Below are positions 18,099 through 27,016 of a stretch of 64,000 bases of DNA, in pieces (within the stretch, counting starts at the first letter, position 1; every line of letters begins with the position of its first letter). The notes below the pieces were generated by a model that saw nothing but the letters and a program-made list of their open reading frames with translations, was not told the origin of the DNA and made no database searches. Where the stretch lies: contig CBFHQJ010000003.1 of assembly GCA_965657795.1 (NCBI GenBank), positions 68,243 through 132,242 of the forward strand, given 5' to 3'. The position numbers and the translations under genes were made by a program. The DNA comes from SW10 sp965657795 (GTDB taxonomy: Bacteria > Verrucomicrobiota > Verrucomicrobiia > Verrucomicrobiales > Akkermansiaceae).

Positions 18099-19336
18099 TG
18101 AAGGCCGGAATCTTGACAGCGTCTTGTGCCTTTGTTTTTCAGGCCGGGGCGAACGAAGCATTGAAGCTCCTCGAGCAGGAGGCGGACTCTGCCCAGAATG
18201 TCTTTGAACAGGCGGCTCGCGTGCCAACCTCCCGTAAGGCTCTCGAGGTGAAAGCTGAAAAGCTGGAGCCGCTGAACGTGAAATTCCCAACCCGTTGGCG
18301 GACCGAATTGTCTCCCAAGTTTCCAGTGGAAGTGGGTTCTCAAACGACCTTTGCCCCGCGTGGCTTATTCGAGTATCAGGTTTACGATCGTTCCCTCGGA
18401 AAAGGCACCAAATTGAGTCGCGCCCGCATTGGATTGGCCCTCCAGACTTACTACGGGATCGAGATTTTAGCTGACGCACTTTTGTCAAGCTCGGGTAAAT
18501 ACGAAGGATGGGAGACCCTCCGCGCCAGCGTTCCCATTGGCGAAGAGATGCGTCTCACCGGCGGTAAATTTCCTCCTCCCTTCTCGACGGAATACAGTCG
18601 CGACGCGGCCGTTCGTTGGTTCCCAACTCTCTCGCCACTTGCCGCACAAATGGCCCCGGCCAGCAGCCTCGGATTCATGTTCGAAGGCCGCGGCTCCAAG
18701 CTGGACTGGAAGCTCGGCTGGTTCGGCTCGGAGGTGGATCGCAGTATTCCTTCTCTCGATGGAGACGGATATATTTTGGCGAGTATCGCAACTTCGAGAA
18801 ATCGGGGAGGAGTCGAGGGCTCTCCGGAAGCCAACTACCAGCGCTGGCATCTCGATTATATTTACAACATGGACAGTACGAGGAGCGAAAGTATCGCTCA
18901 AGGCTATCGGCACATGCTCTCTGCCGGGACCGAGTATAGCTCCGGGAGGTTTGATTTTTACACCGAGTTCCTGGCCGCGCGGGGTTCCAATAATACTGCT
19001 TACGGGGTCACGGCTGCAGGTCGTTACTGGCTTTTACAGGATGCGGTGAGTTTGGTCTCCCGATACCAGTATGCCCGCTCGCGCGACCCGGGTGGAATCT
19101 TCTCCTACTGGGGAATTCCGGACACGGGCTCCGATGCCATCTTCCCGACCGCCTTCCCTGAAGCCACAACTGCGGCTCAGTTGAGCTCATTTTATACGGG
19201 GGTAAATATTCACTTCGACGACGACAACCTCATCCTCGGAACCGGAGTGGAATATCGTTCGCTGTCCGAAGTGGGCGAGGACAACGAATCCTTCAGCTCC
19301 TGGGGATGGAACACTTTTGCCAGATACGCCTTTTAA
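18098..19336 (+). CDS. OprO/OprP-like porin
   Basis: The protein has 412 residues with a short leader. After a helical segment of about 50 residues the remainder is a 16-strand-type barrel: SRARIGLALQTYYGIEILADA, LRASVPIGEEMRLTGGKFPPPFS, then HMLSAGTEYSSGRFDFYTEFL, ending WNTFARYAF. The GKFPPPFSTEYSRD segment is typical of the phosphate-selective porin O/P family, where strands and loops line an anion pore. Phosphate or polyphosphate selectivity is family knowledge and not shown here. The terminal Phe supports outer-membrane insertion. Confidence 0.8.
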   Translation: MKAGILTASCAFVFQAGANEALKLLEQEADSAQNVFEQAARVPTSRKALEVKAEKLEPLNVKFPTRWRTELSPKFPVEVGSQTTFAPRGLFEYQVYDRSLGKGTKLSRARIGLALQTYYGIEILADALLSSSGKYEGWETLRASVPIGEEMRLTGGKFPPPFSTEYSRDAAVRWFPTLSPLAAQMAPASSLGFMFEGRGSKLDWKLGWFGSEVDRSIPSLDGDGYILASIATSRNRGGVEGSPEANYQRWHLDYIYNMDSTRSESIAQGYRHMLSAGTEYSSGRFDFYTEFLAARGSNNTAYGVTAAGRYWLLQDAVSLVSRYQYARSRDPGGIFSYWGIPDTGSDAIFPTAFPEATTAAQLSSFYTGVNIHFDDDNLILGTGVEYRSLSEVGEDNESFSSWGWNTFARYAF

Positions 19337-19349
19337 AACCACCAATATC

Positions 19350-19955
19350 ATGACGACCAAAAAATTCCTGATCACGGCCCTAACCGGTCTTTCTCTTCTT
19401 GTTCCGGCCTCGGCAGTTACAGTCGATACCGATTCCCTGGGCGCGGCCCTTAACGGATGGCGTAAAAACCGCACCGCTTCTTACAGCATCGATAATCACG
19501 TCTATCTGACCCACAAGCCGACAGTGACTCCGAATCCGAGCGGTGGCGTTTTCGTTTCGACCCGGGTCGAGCACAAGCCCCGCTTTGGCAAGAAGCTTAC
19601 TTCGTATATTGAGCTTAATTATAGCGCTGATGGCGCCCTTCAATCGGCCCAGATCCGGGTGATGTCAGGTGCCATGCGTTTGAATAGTGGATTGATTTCA
19701 CGTCCGGCATTGAAGGCTCCGCCTGCCGAAGGTGAAGCGCCCGAGCTTGATCTCGAGCCCTGGCATTCTCCCACCACCAAGATGGTGAATGACCTTTTCA
19801 CCTCACTTGATGCAGAGTTCGCAAAGCTTTCCAAACGGGATCAGGATGAGAAGAAGGACGTCTTTAGCCGGGTTTTTGGCAAAGGATATCAAAGCGCAGA
19901 TCTCGCAGCCGCTCTTCGTCACAACACGAATTTGCTCCTCGGTTACACCCGTTGA
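19350..19955 (+). CDS. Small exported protein of unknown function (paralogue at 47521)
   Basis: The protein has about 201 residues. I chose the ATG at 19350 because it gives a clean signal peptide (MTTKKFLITALTGLSLLVPASA); a longer frame would run into the porin gene. It is a paralogue of the 47521-48153 protein. Both have an opening LxxxLxGW-(K/R)-K helix, then TPTGG(I/V)FVS-x-R(I/V)(D/E)H, a central beta region and a closing hydrophobic phrase (LRHNTNLLLG here, LQHQYNLLCL there). The function is unknown. As the last gene of the TonB/porin unit it probably acts in the periplasm or outer membrane with it. Confidence 0.8.
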   Translation: MTTKKFLITALTGLSLLVPASAVTVDTDSLGAALNGWRKNRTASYSIDNHVYLTHKPTVTPNPSGGVFVSTRVEHKPRFGKKLTSYIELNYSADGALQSAQIRVMSGAMRLNSGLISRPALKAPPAEGEAPELDLEPWHSPTTKMVNDLFTSLDAEFAKLSKRDQDEKKDVFSRVFGKGYQSADLAAALRHNTNLLLGYTR

Positions 19956-19980
19956 GCAGGAAGAGAAATTTCCAAAAGAA

Positions 19981-20013
19981 AAGCTCCCACCCTAGCGGGT
20001 TGGGAGCTTTTTT
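19981..20013 (+). terminator. Rho-independent terminator ending the TonB/porin unit
   Basis: AAGCTCCCA-CCC pairs with GGG-TTGGGAGCTT (one bulge) around a TAGC loop, followed by a T run. It lies between convergent genes. Confidence 0.85.
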
Positions 20014-20030
20014 CGTGAATATGAAACAGG

Positions 20031-22067
20031 TTACGCAAGGCCGGATCTCTCGAGGAGTGCGGTTTGCTCTGGGTCGCGGCCCATGAATTGGCGGTAGGAT
20101 TCATCCACAGGGCGGGAGTTTCCCCGGGACAGAATCTCTCTTCGGAAACTCATGCCGGTGTCAGCATTGAGGACGCCTTCTTTGCGGAATCGGGTGAAGG
20201 CATCGGCATCCAGGACCTCGGCCCATTTGTAAGAATAATAACCCGCGGCGTAGCCCACCGGCGAAGAGAAGAGGTGATTGAAACGGCGGGCCATCGAAGG
20301 CCCCTGCGTGGCTAGTTTGGCTTTGTAGTCGGCGAGGATTTCGCGGTCCACTTCGTCGAGATCCTTGCCGAGATACTTGTCCGGGTTGACGTGCAGTTCC
20401 AGATCGAGTTTCCCAAGAGAAAGCTGCCTCATAAAAGCAGTCGCTGACATGTAGTTACGCGCCGCAATCATCTTATCAAAGAGTTCGTCAGGAATGGTCT
20501 CGCCGGTCTCGTAATGCTTGGCAAAGAAGTCGAGCGACTCACGGTCCCAGCAGAAGTTTTCCATGATCTGGGAAGGTAGTTCGACGAAGTCCCAGGGGAC
20601 GTTGACGCCGGCGAGTGACTTGATATCGACATCCGATAGGAGGTGGTGAAGAAGATGGCCAAACTCGTGGAAGACGGTCTCGACTTCGTTGTGAGTGAGA
20701 AGGGCGGGTTTGTCACCGGTGGGTTTGGACATATTGCCGCAGATGAGTCCGAGGTGGGGCGTGCGAGGATTGGGAAGTCCGGTTTCGAGGAAGTTCATCC
20801 AAGCCCCGCCGCGTTTTGATTCGCGAGGATGCCAGTCGGCATAAAAGGAACCGAGATGATCGCCGGTGGCCGAATCGCGGATCTCGTAGAACTTGACCTC
20901 CGGGTGCCAGGTGCCGGCTTCTGAAGTGGAAATCTTGATGCCGAAGAGTTTGGAGGTCAGCGAGAAGAGACCGTCCATGACTTGATCGACCGGGAAGTAG
21001 GGGCGGAGTGCTTCGTCGTCAAAATCGTAGAGTTCCTTGCGACGCTTTTCAGCCCAGAAGGAAACATCCCAAGGTTCCATGGGGCCGCTTTCGGCGCCGG
21101 TCTTTTCCATCCAGTAAGCCTCCAGATCTTTCATGTCCTCCTGAAAGCTGTTGTTGATTTTCGCGTGCAGGTCTTCGGTGAACCCGAGTGCTCCGACCCC
21201 TGTTTTTGCCATGCGACGGTTGAGAACGTGATCCGCGAAATTAGCGAAGCCGAGAAGAGCGGCCTTTTCCTGCCGAAGCTTCAGAATACTCCAAATTTGC
21301 TCGGTATTATCGTGGTCGCCACCGTGGCCGATGGTGCTGCCACCGTCCCAGATTTTCTTCCGCAATTCGCTGCTCTCGGCATATTGCATGACCGGATACA
21401 TGGAGGGGAACTGCTGGGTGAACCGCCACTGTCCTTCTTTGCCTTTGCTCTTGGCATCTTCGGCAGCCCCGGTCTTGGCTGATTCGGGGAGTCCGGCCAA
21501 ATCGTCTTCGTTCTCGACGTAAAGTTCCCACGCGTTGGTGGAGTCGAGGACGTTTTCGCCAAACTTCTGCGTGACTTTGGCAAGCTCGCTATTGATCTCG
21601 AACATGCGCTTTTTGGACTTGGGATCAAGGTCGGCTCCGGCCGCTTTGAAGTCGTCGCAGGTCTCTTGCACGAAGCGTTGCTGGATTTCAGAGAGTTCCG
21701 CGACGGCTTCCGATTCCGAAAAGGATTTGAGGACCTTCCAGAGGTCGTCATCCAGAGAGATGGAAGAGGAAAATTGCGAGACGACCGGGAGCATCTCGTT
21801 GAGGGCTTCGCGGAGTTCGTCGGAGTTGGCGACAGAGTCCAAGTGGTTCACCCGGCCCCAGGAGCGGTCGAGATCATCGGTAGAGGACTCAAGGGCACCG
21901 AAGGTATTTTCAAAGGTGGCTTGTTCGGGTGAAACCGATTTGATGGCTTCGATATTGGCCTTGCCGATCTCAATGGCCTTGGTGACATCGGCTTTGATAT
22001 GGTCCGGAGTGAGGCTGGACCAATTGATCTTAAAATCCTGTGCGAGAAAGGGATGGGAATCGCTCAT
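20031..22067 (-). CDS. prlC: M3-family zinc oligopeptidase (oligopeptidase A-like)
   Basis: The protein has 678 residues, the normal length for oligopeptidase A/Dcp. The zinc site HEFGH is present in VETVFHEFGHLLHHLLSD at about residue 455, with the third ligand Glu downstream (NFCWDRESLDFF region). The C-terminal phrase GYAAGYYSYKWAEVLDADAF is diagnostic of the M3A family. It is a cytoplasmic enzyme that degrades short peptides and, in E. coli, cleaved signal peptides. There is no signal peptide. The next gene on this strand begins 10 nt upstream of its start. Confidence 0.92.
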   Translation of the reverse strand: MSDSHPFLAQDFKINWSSLTPDHIKADVTKAIEIGKANIEAIKSVSPEQATFENTFGALESSTDDLDRSWGRVNHLDSVANSDELREALNEMLPVVSQFSSSISLDDDLWKVLKSFSESEAVAELSEIQQRFVQETCDDFKAAGADLDPKSKKRMFEINSELAKVTQKFGENVLDSTNAWELYVENEDDLAGLPESAKTGAAEDAKSKGKEGQWRFTQQFPSMYPVMQYAESSELRKKIWDGGSTIGHGGDHDNTEQIWSILKLRQEKAALLGFANFADHVLNRRMAKTGVGALGFTEDLHAKINNSFQEDMKDLEAYWMEKTGAESGPMEPWDVSFWAEKRRKELYDFDDEALRPYFPVDQVMDGLFSLTSKLFGIKISTSEAGTWHPEVKFYEIRDSATGDHLGSFYADWHPRESKRGGAWMNFLETGLPNPRTPHLGLICGNMSKPTGDKPALLTHNEVETVFHEFGHLLHHLLSDVDIKSLAGVNVPWDFVELPSQIMENFCWDRESLDFFAKHYETGETIPDELFDKMIAARNYMSATAFMRQLSLGKLDLELHVNPDKYLGKDLDEVDREILADYKAKLATQGPSMARRFNHLFSSPVGYAAGYYSYKWAEVLDADAFTRFRKEGVLNADTGMSFRREILSRGNSRPVDESYRQFMGRDPEQTALLERSGLA

Positions 22068-22076
22068 GGCGATGAT

Positions 22077-23336
22077 TTAGACCATCCCGCCGGAATTGCA
22101 ATGCAGGCGTTCATTGATGGCATGGCCCGCGAGATGGCCGGTGGTCCAGGCGGATTGGAAGTTGAAGCCCCCTGTGATGCCATCGACATCGAGGACTTCG
22201 CCGGCGAAGTAGAGGCCTTGGACGGATTTGCTCTCCATTGTTTTGAGGTTAAGGTCATCGAGCGAGACTCCCCCGCAGGTCACAAACTCCTCTTTGTTGA
22301 GGCTCTTTCCGGTGACTTTGAATTTGGCAGCAGCTAGTTCCCGGGCAAGGCGCTCGGATTGTTCGCGGGTGAGATTGGCCCAAGTTGTCTTTTCGGTGAT
22401 TTTGGCGGTCTCAGTCAGTCGCTGCCAAAGCCGTCGCGTGATGCCTTCGACGATACTGCGTTTTTCGACTTTCCGTTTGCCGTGTTCGCGCCGCTGTTCG
22501 TCGAATTTTTGTTGAAGGGAATCGGGTGTTTCGCTGCCGGTCCAATTGACTTCGAGGGTGAAATGGTAGTCGATTTCCGAGAGTTCCCTCGCGCCCCAGG
22601 CCGAGGCTTTCAGGGTGGCTGGTCCGCTGAGACCCCAGTGGGTGATGAGGACGGGACCTTGGGTTTCGATTTTTCCAGCCCGGAGCGAGGCGTTGGGCAC
22701 CGAGACGCCGGGGAGGCCGTGGAGCCGATAGTCTTCGATCTTGAAGGTGAACAAGGAAGGGACGGGATCACTAAGTTTATGGCCCAAGTCTTCGGCGGGA
22801 ATGCGAGCGTGTTTGCTACGAATCCCGCCGGTTGCGACGAGAAGTGACTTGGTGAGGTAGGTGGTGCCTTCCGTGGTTTCGAGCTCGAAGAGGTCATCGA
22901 TCGTGCGGACTTTTTCGACGCCACATCGGGTGTGCCAGATGACGCCATTTTTCCGGGCGGCGGAGGTGAGAGCATCGATGATGGTCTCCGAATTATCGGT
23001 GGTGGGGAACATGCGACCGTCGGTTTCGACTTTGAGTTCCACTCCCTGTTCCTCGAACCACGTAATGGTGTCGGCTGGTTGGAAGCGGTGGAATGTCCCG
23101 ATGAGGTTTTTGACCCCGCGAGGATAGTTTTCGACAAGCTCTCGTGGATCGTAGCAATCGTGGGTGACGTTGCATCGCCCGCCGCCGGAGATCCGGACCT
23201 TGGTGAGAATTTCAGGACCGCGTTCCAGAATGAGGATGTTTTGGGTTCCGGCTTCGGCTGCTGAAATGGCGCCAAAAAATCCGGCAGCGCCGCCTCCGAT
23301 CACGATTAAATTGTGTGGGCTGGGCGAGGAACTCAT
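22077..23336 (-). CDS. HI0933/YhiN-family FAD-dependent oxidoreductase
   Basis: The protein has about 419 residues from the ATG at 23336; a TTG four codons further up is less likely. The N-terminal FAD-binding dinucleotide motif is IVIGGGAAGFFGAISAAE (residues 10-27). The family phrase SGGGRCNVTH lies near residue 48. The C-terminal signature is VQGLYFAGEVLDVDGITGGFNFQSAWTTG, here cited in part. These flavoproteins (BaiN/YhiN/HI0933) are cytoplasmic with poorly defined substrates. It lies just upstream of the M3 peptidase on the same strand and divergent from mlaF. Confidence 0.88.
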   Translation of the reverse strand: MSSSPSPHNLIVIGGGAAGFFGAISAAEAGTQNILILERGPEILTKVRISGGGRCNVTHDCYDPRELVENYPRGVKNLIGTFHRFQPADTITWFEEQGVELKVETDGRMFPTTDNSETIIDALTSAARKNGVIWHTRCGVEKVRTIDDLFELETTEGTTYLTKSLLVATGGIRSKHARIPAEDLGHKLSDPVPSLFTFKIEDYRLHGLPGVSVPNASLRAGKIETQGPVLITHWGLSGPATLKASAWGARELSEIDYHFTLEVNWTGSETPDSLQQKFDEQRREHGKRKVEKRSIVEGITRRLWQRLTETAKITEKTTWANLTREQSERLARELAAAKFKVTGKSLNKEEFVTCGGVSLDDLNLKTMESKSVQGLYFAGEVLDVDGITGGFNFQSAWTTGHLAGHAINERLHCNSGGMV

Positions 23337-23400
23337 CGCAGTGAGCAAATCGGAAATTTCCCGGAGTGCAATTCTTCATTCGAGACTCTAGAAGAGAGCC

Positions 23401-24156
23401 ATGAAGGGCGAGATTTTCCTCGAGATGCGTGGCATTAAGAAGAGTTTTGGCGAGCAAGTGGTGCTGCGCGGAGTGGATCTGAATGTCAGGCGGGGAGAAA
23501 TCCTGGTTCTGCTTGGGGGATCTGGGGGAGGGAAGTCGGTTCTGATGAAGCACATGGTCGGGTTGCTGCAACCGGATGAAGGAACAGTGACTTTGGAGGG
23601 GAAGGTGATCTCGGATCTTTCGGAGCGAGAGCTGAGTTGGGCGCGGAAGAAGATTAGTATGATGTTTCAAAGCGGCGCCTTATTTGACTCGATGACGGTC
23701 GCGGAGAATGTCGCTTTTCCGATGCAGGAGGCTGGGATCAAGGATCGTGACGAACTGGCTCGACGGGTCAGTGAGGCGCTCAAGATTGTGCGACTCGAAG
23801 GTCAGGAGAACAAAATGCCGGCGGATCTCTCTGGAGGAATGCGCAAGCGGGTGGCTTTGGCCCGGGCGGTGGTGGGGGAACCTTGTTGCGTTCTTTATGA
23901 TGAACCGCATGCGGGCTTGGACCCGGTGACCGGGGATTCGATCGATCGCCTTATCAAGGATCTGGCAAATGAGCATGGCATTACCAATGTGGTGATTACG
24001 CATGAGATGCGCAGCGCGTTTCGGATTGCGGACCGCTTGGTTTTTATGAAGGACGGTTTAATTTACTGGGAAGGGACTCCGGATGAACTGAAGGCCAGCA
24101 AGGATCCGGTAATGGTGAATTTCGTGGAAGGGCGGGCGCAGGATTCGGATTTGTGA
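23401..24156 (+). CDS. mlaF: MlaF-type phospholipid ABC transporter ATPase
   Basis: This 251-residue ABC ATPase has Walker A GGSGGGKS (about 39-46), signature LSGGMRKRVALARA (about 142-155), Walker B VLYDEPHAGLDP and a switch His in VVITHEM. The MKRVAL-type signature and YWEGTPDEL ending match the MlaF/Ttg2A group, which drives lipid transport between inner and outer membranes. The MlaD partner follows 30 nt downstream. The permease MlaE, usually adjacent, is not present in this window, because the upstream neighbour is a divergent flavoprotein gene. Confidence 0.9.
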   Translation: MKGEIFLEMRGIKKSFGEQVVLRGVDLNVRRGEILVLLGGSGGGKSVLMKHMVGLLQPDEGTVTLEGKVISDLSERELSWARKKISMMFQSGALFDSMTVAENVAFPMQEAGIKDRDELARRVSEALKIVRLEGQENKMPADLSGGMRKRVALARAVVGEPCCVLYDEPHAGLDPVTGDSIDRLIKDLANEHGITNVVITHEMRSAFRIADRLVFMKDGLIYWEGTPDELKASKDPVMVNFVEGRAQDSDL

Positions 24157-24185
24157 TTTAGGCGCGTGCGGGGCATAGTGTCGCC

Positions 24186-25184
24186 ATGGCGACCAATTCC
24201 AAAAAGACCGAGACGATGGTCGGAGTCTTTCTTTTTCTCGGGCTGGCGATGCTCGGGACGATCATTCTCCTCTTCGGGAATATCGGAGACCTCTTCAAGG
24301 AGCGTTATGAGATCAAGGTGAATTTCAAGGAAGCTCCTGGAATTATCAAAGGAAGCACGGTTCGCCTGCGGGGTGCCAAAATCGGCGAAGTGGCGGAGAA
24401 GCCCAAGTTGGTGGATGGCTCGATGATCCAGGTGGTGCTAGCCATTAATGAGGATCATCGGATTGAGAAGGGCGCCTTTATGCGGATCAGTCAGGCCAGT
24501 CTACTCGGGGATAAGGAGATTTTAATCACTCCGCCAGCGGTGGGGACAGAGGATTTTATAGAGGAAGGGGGCACCGTGATGGGGGCCGGTCCGGGTGGTT
24601 TGGACCTTCTCCAAAGCGAGGCTGAATTGATCGCAGGAAGCGCCCGTGAAGTGATCGAGGAGGCTCAGAAAGCCCTTCTGAAAATCGAGGAGTCGGTCGT
24701 TGAAGTGAAGATCGTTGCTTCGAAGCTTTCCGAAACGATGGACAAGGTGAATGGGGAGGTGCTTTCCGCTGAGAATATTCGGAGGTTCGACGGGACTCTC
24801 GCGAATCTCGAGAAGGCATCAGCATCCTTCGTGACATTGGGCGAAAAACTGGACCCGGCGATTGGCGATTTCCGTTCGGCCATTAACGAGGTGCGTGAAA
24901 CGAACCAGACTGCGCAATCCGCGATCGCGCGGGTGAGTCCGGCCTTGGAAGATGTCCCCCGCGTTTTGACCTCGATTGAAAAGACGGCAGTTACCGCAAC
25001 GGCGGCAATCGCGAAAATCGATGACAATAAGGGAGCACTGGGAGCTTTGGTATCTGATCAGGAACTCAAGACCGACATGAAGGATTTTGTCCGTAATCTT
25101 AAAAAAGGCGGCATACTTGGTTATAAGAACGAGGACGAGAAAGAGGAAGATCCGCGTGATCGCTTTCGGGGAAGGCGCCGCTAA
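24186..25184 (+). CDS. mlaD: MlaD-type lipid-binding MCE protein
   Basis: The protein has 332 residues. One N-terminal membrane helix (about 12-34, GVFLFLGLAMLGTIILLFG) is followed by a single MCE/MlaD domain (about 38-118, YEIKVNFKEAPGIIKGSTVRLRGA). A long helical C-terminal part (about 140-300) resembles that of longer MCE proteins. It forms the periplasmic hexamer of the lipid transporter with MlaF. The tail is highly charged (KEEDPRDRFRGRRR). Confidence 0.88.
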   Translation: MATNSKKTETMVGVFLFLGLAMLGTIILLFGNIGDLFKERYEIKVNFKEAPGIIKGSTVRLRGAKIGEVAEKPKLVDGSMIQVVLAINEDHRIEKGAFMRISQASLLGDKEILITPPAVGTEDFIEEGGTVMGAGPGGLDLLQSEAELIAGSAREVIEEAQKALLKIEESVVEVKIVASKLSETMDKVNGEVLSAENIRRFDGTLANLEKASASFVTLGEKLDPAIGDFRSAINEVRETNQTAQSAIARVSPALEDVPRVLTSIEKTAVTATAAIAKIDDNKGALGALVSDQELKTDMKDFVRNLKKGGILGYKNEDEKEEDPRDRFRGRRR

Positions 25185-25238
25185 TTCGAGCGTAATCGAT
25201 TCTCGTCAGGGTGTCGGATTTTCCGCATATTCTCCGGC

Positions 25239-26498
25239 ATGCGTTTGCTCATTGTCTTTTTTACCGTTGTTCTTCCGCTCACTTCACTCACGGCCCGGGA
25301 GCCGGTGGCAGTGATTCCTCCTGACTCTGAAATAGCCGGAGAGGGACCGGTTCGACGATACGATTGGTTTCGAAATCTCTGGAAGAACAAGCGCACGGCT
25401 TGGGCCACTGAGGTGGAGGCGAAGCAAGGGGCGCTCGTGTTTTTGGGAGACTCCATCACCCAAGGCTGGGGAAATCAGATGAACGGTGCTTTTGGGAAGA
25501 CCAAGGTTGCGAACCGGGGAATCAGCGGGGATACGACACGGGGCATGCTTTACCGGATGCCGGAGGATGTGCTGGCACTCAAGCCCACAGGTGTGGTTCT
25601 TTTGATGGGGACGAATGATCTCGAAGAAGGGGCCACTCCGGAAGTGATTGCAGGGAATTTGAAGCTCATTATTCAGAAACTCAAAGCTTCGAACAAAGAG
25701 ATGCCCATCATCTTGTGTAATGTCTTCCCGAGTCATGAATCGAAAAAACGTTCGGCGGAGCAAATTAAGAAGATCAACGCCTTGTATGCGGAAGCGGTGA
25801 AGGGAGACAAGCAGGTCACTTTGATCGATACTTGGTCGATGTTTGCAAACGAGAACGGAAATGCGCGCAAGTCCGAGTTTCCTGATCTTCTTCACCCCAA
25901 CGCAGTGGGTTATGAAATGTGGGCCAATACCTTGCGTCCGGTTCTCGAAACCTTGGACCTCGTAGAGGTGCCGGTGGACGATTTTAAAATTGAGGAGGGA
26001 TACAAGCTGCTTTTTAACGGTAAAGATTTAACGGGGTGGGGATACCGGAATAAGAAGACCCTCGCGAAGACGGAAAGCTTTGATGGAAAAGTGACCAGCA
26101 GTGAAGACCGCTACCTTGCGAAAAATGGTCGTCTCATCGTGACCACTCCGCCGGAGGGAAGAAGCTTTACCCAGCTTTGGACAAGCGAGGAATTCGAGAC
26201 GGACTTCACGCTGAAGCTTGAATTTCGTGCCAACGCGAACGCCGATAGCGGAGTCTTTATTAGGCGACCCCAGTTGCAGTGCCGCGATTATCTGGTGGCC
26301 GGACCTTATAAGAATCTCAAGAGCTACAAGGCTGGAGGTTGGAATGAAATCGTGGTCGAGGTAAAGGGGCGAAGCGCCCGTTGCACCTGCAATGGCGAAG
26401 TTCTCGAAGCGGAATTCAAGCTTCCTAAAAGTGGGCCGATCGGCTTGGAAGGGGATCGCGGACAAATGGAATACCGCCGGATTCGAATCAAACGGTAA
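25239..26498 (+). CDS. Exported SGNH/GDSL hydrolase fused to a DUF1080 (3-keto-disaccharide hydrolase-like) domain
   Basis: The protein has 419 residues with a signal peptide (MRLLIVFFTVVLPLTSLTA). The N-terminal SGNH hydrolase (about 60-235) has block I GDSITQGWG, block III GTNDLEEG and block V DLLHPN, so the Ser, Asn and Asp-His residues are present. The C-terminal DUF1080 domain (about 245-419) has YKLLFNGKDLTGW, SGVFIRRP and GWNEIVVEVKG, ending GPIGLEGDRGQMEYRRIRI. DUF1080 domains occur in lectin-like or glycan-processing proteins of Planctomycetes and Verrucomicrobia. The fusion suggests a secreted esterase acting on decorated carbohydrate. The substrate is unknown. Confidence 0.87.
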   Translation: MRLLIVFFTVVLPLTSLTAREPVAVIPPDSEIAGEGPVRRYDWFRNLWKNKRTAWATEVEAKQGALVFLGDSITQGWGNQMNGAFGKTKVANRGISGDTTRGMLYRMPEDVLALKPTGVVLLMGTNDLEEGATPEVIAGNLKLIIQKLKASNKEMPIILCNVFPSHESKKRSAEQIKKINALYAEAVKGDKQVTLIDTWSMFANENGNARKSEFPDLLHPNAVGYEMWANTLRPVLETLDLVEVPVDDFKIEEGYKLLFNGKDLTGWGYRNKKTLAKTESFDGKVTSSEDRYLAKNGRLIVTTPPEGRSFTQLWTSEEFETDFTLKLEFRANANADSGVFIRRPQLQCRDYLVAGPYKNLKSYKAGGWNEIVVEVKGRSARCTCNGEVLEAEFKLPKSGPIGLEGDRGQMEYRRIRIKR

Positions 26499-26947
26499 TG
26501 GATATTAAATCCCGATAACGAGAGGGCATAAATGCCGACGCGAGGTTTCGGCCTTGCCCGTCGTTGTCGATAGGAAGCCAACGAAGTATTTCCCCCTCCA
26601 TCCCCACCTTTTCTCCTATGGCCTTCGTGTTCCAAAGATTGATTTTTGAATCATGGAGGGAGTAATTCTGATCGCTGTAATGTTGTCATTTGTTTTGCGA
26701 GTGACGACGATATTACTCCACCAAAAATAGGCACGAAGGGTCACCACACTCTTCAGGCCTCCCTAGATAATATGCTTCATCTGCATGTCGAGCTGAAGTC
26801 AGAATTTGAGCCCAGTTCTCTAAATCAACATTCCAAGCCTTTATCAGTTGCCCTATCACCACTTGGCCCAATATTTGCCGCGAGTCGGGGCCCTCTTGTT
26901 TTTTTAATGACAATGGGGTAGTCTCAAGTTTGGAGTTTTCGCCACGT
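26499..26947. other. Non-coding or decayed stretch between the SGNH gene and the barrel gene
   Basis: No convincing gene is visible. Short opposed frames at 26646-26921 (+) and about 26713-26913 (-) overlap each other and match no family I know. The minus frame (KAWNVDLENWAQILTSARHADE and onward) has a protein-like composition and could be the end of a decayed gene. The stretch leads into the degraded region at 28-29 kb. Confidence 0.4.
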
Positions 26948-26978
26948 AAAAAAGGGGAGCCTGCTGGCTCCCCTTTTT
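26948..26978 (-). terminator. Terminator hairpin for the 27017 gene
   Basis: AAAAAGGGGAGCC / TGCT / GGCTCCCCTTTTT is a perfect stem with A and T tracts on both sides. It can terminate from either direction. The nearest coding end is the minus-strand barrel gene. Confidence 0.85.
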
Positions 26979-27016
26979 AACAAGTGAAATAATGTAGTCA
27001 GAATTACTCTAAAACT

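Noticed and set aside
26646..26921. Possible small gene on either strand
   Set aside because: The two frames overlap in opposite directions, neither has a clear start context or family, and the flanks look decayed. Described only as a non-coding stretch.
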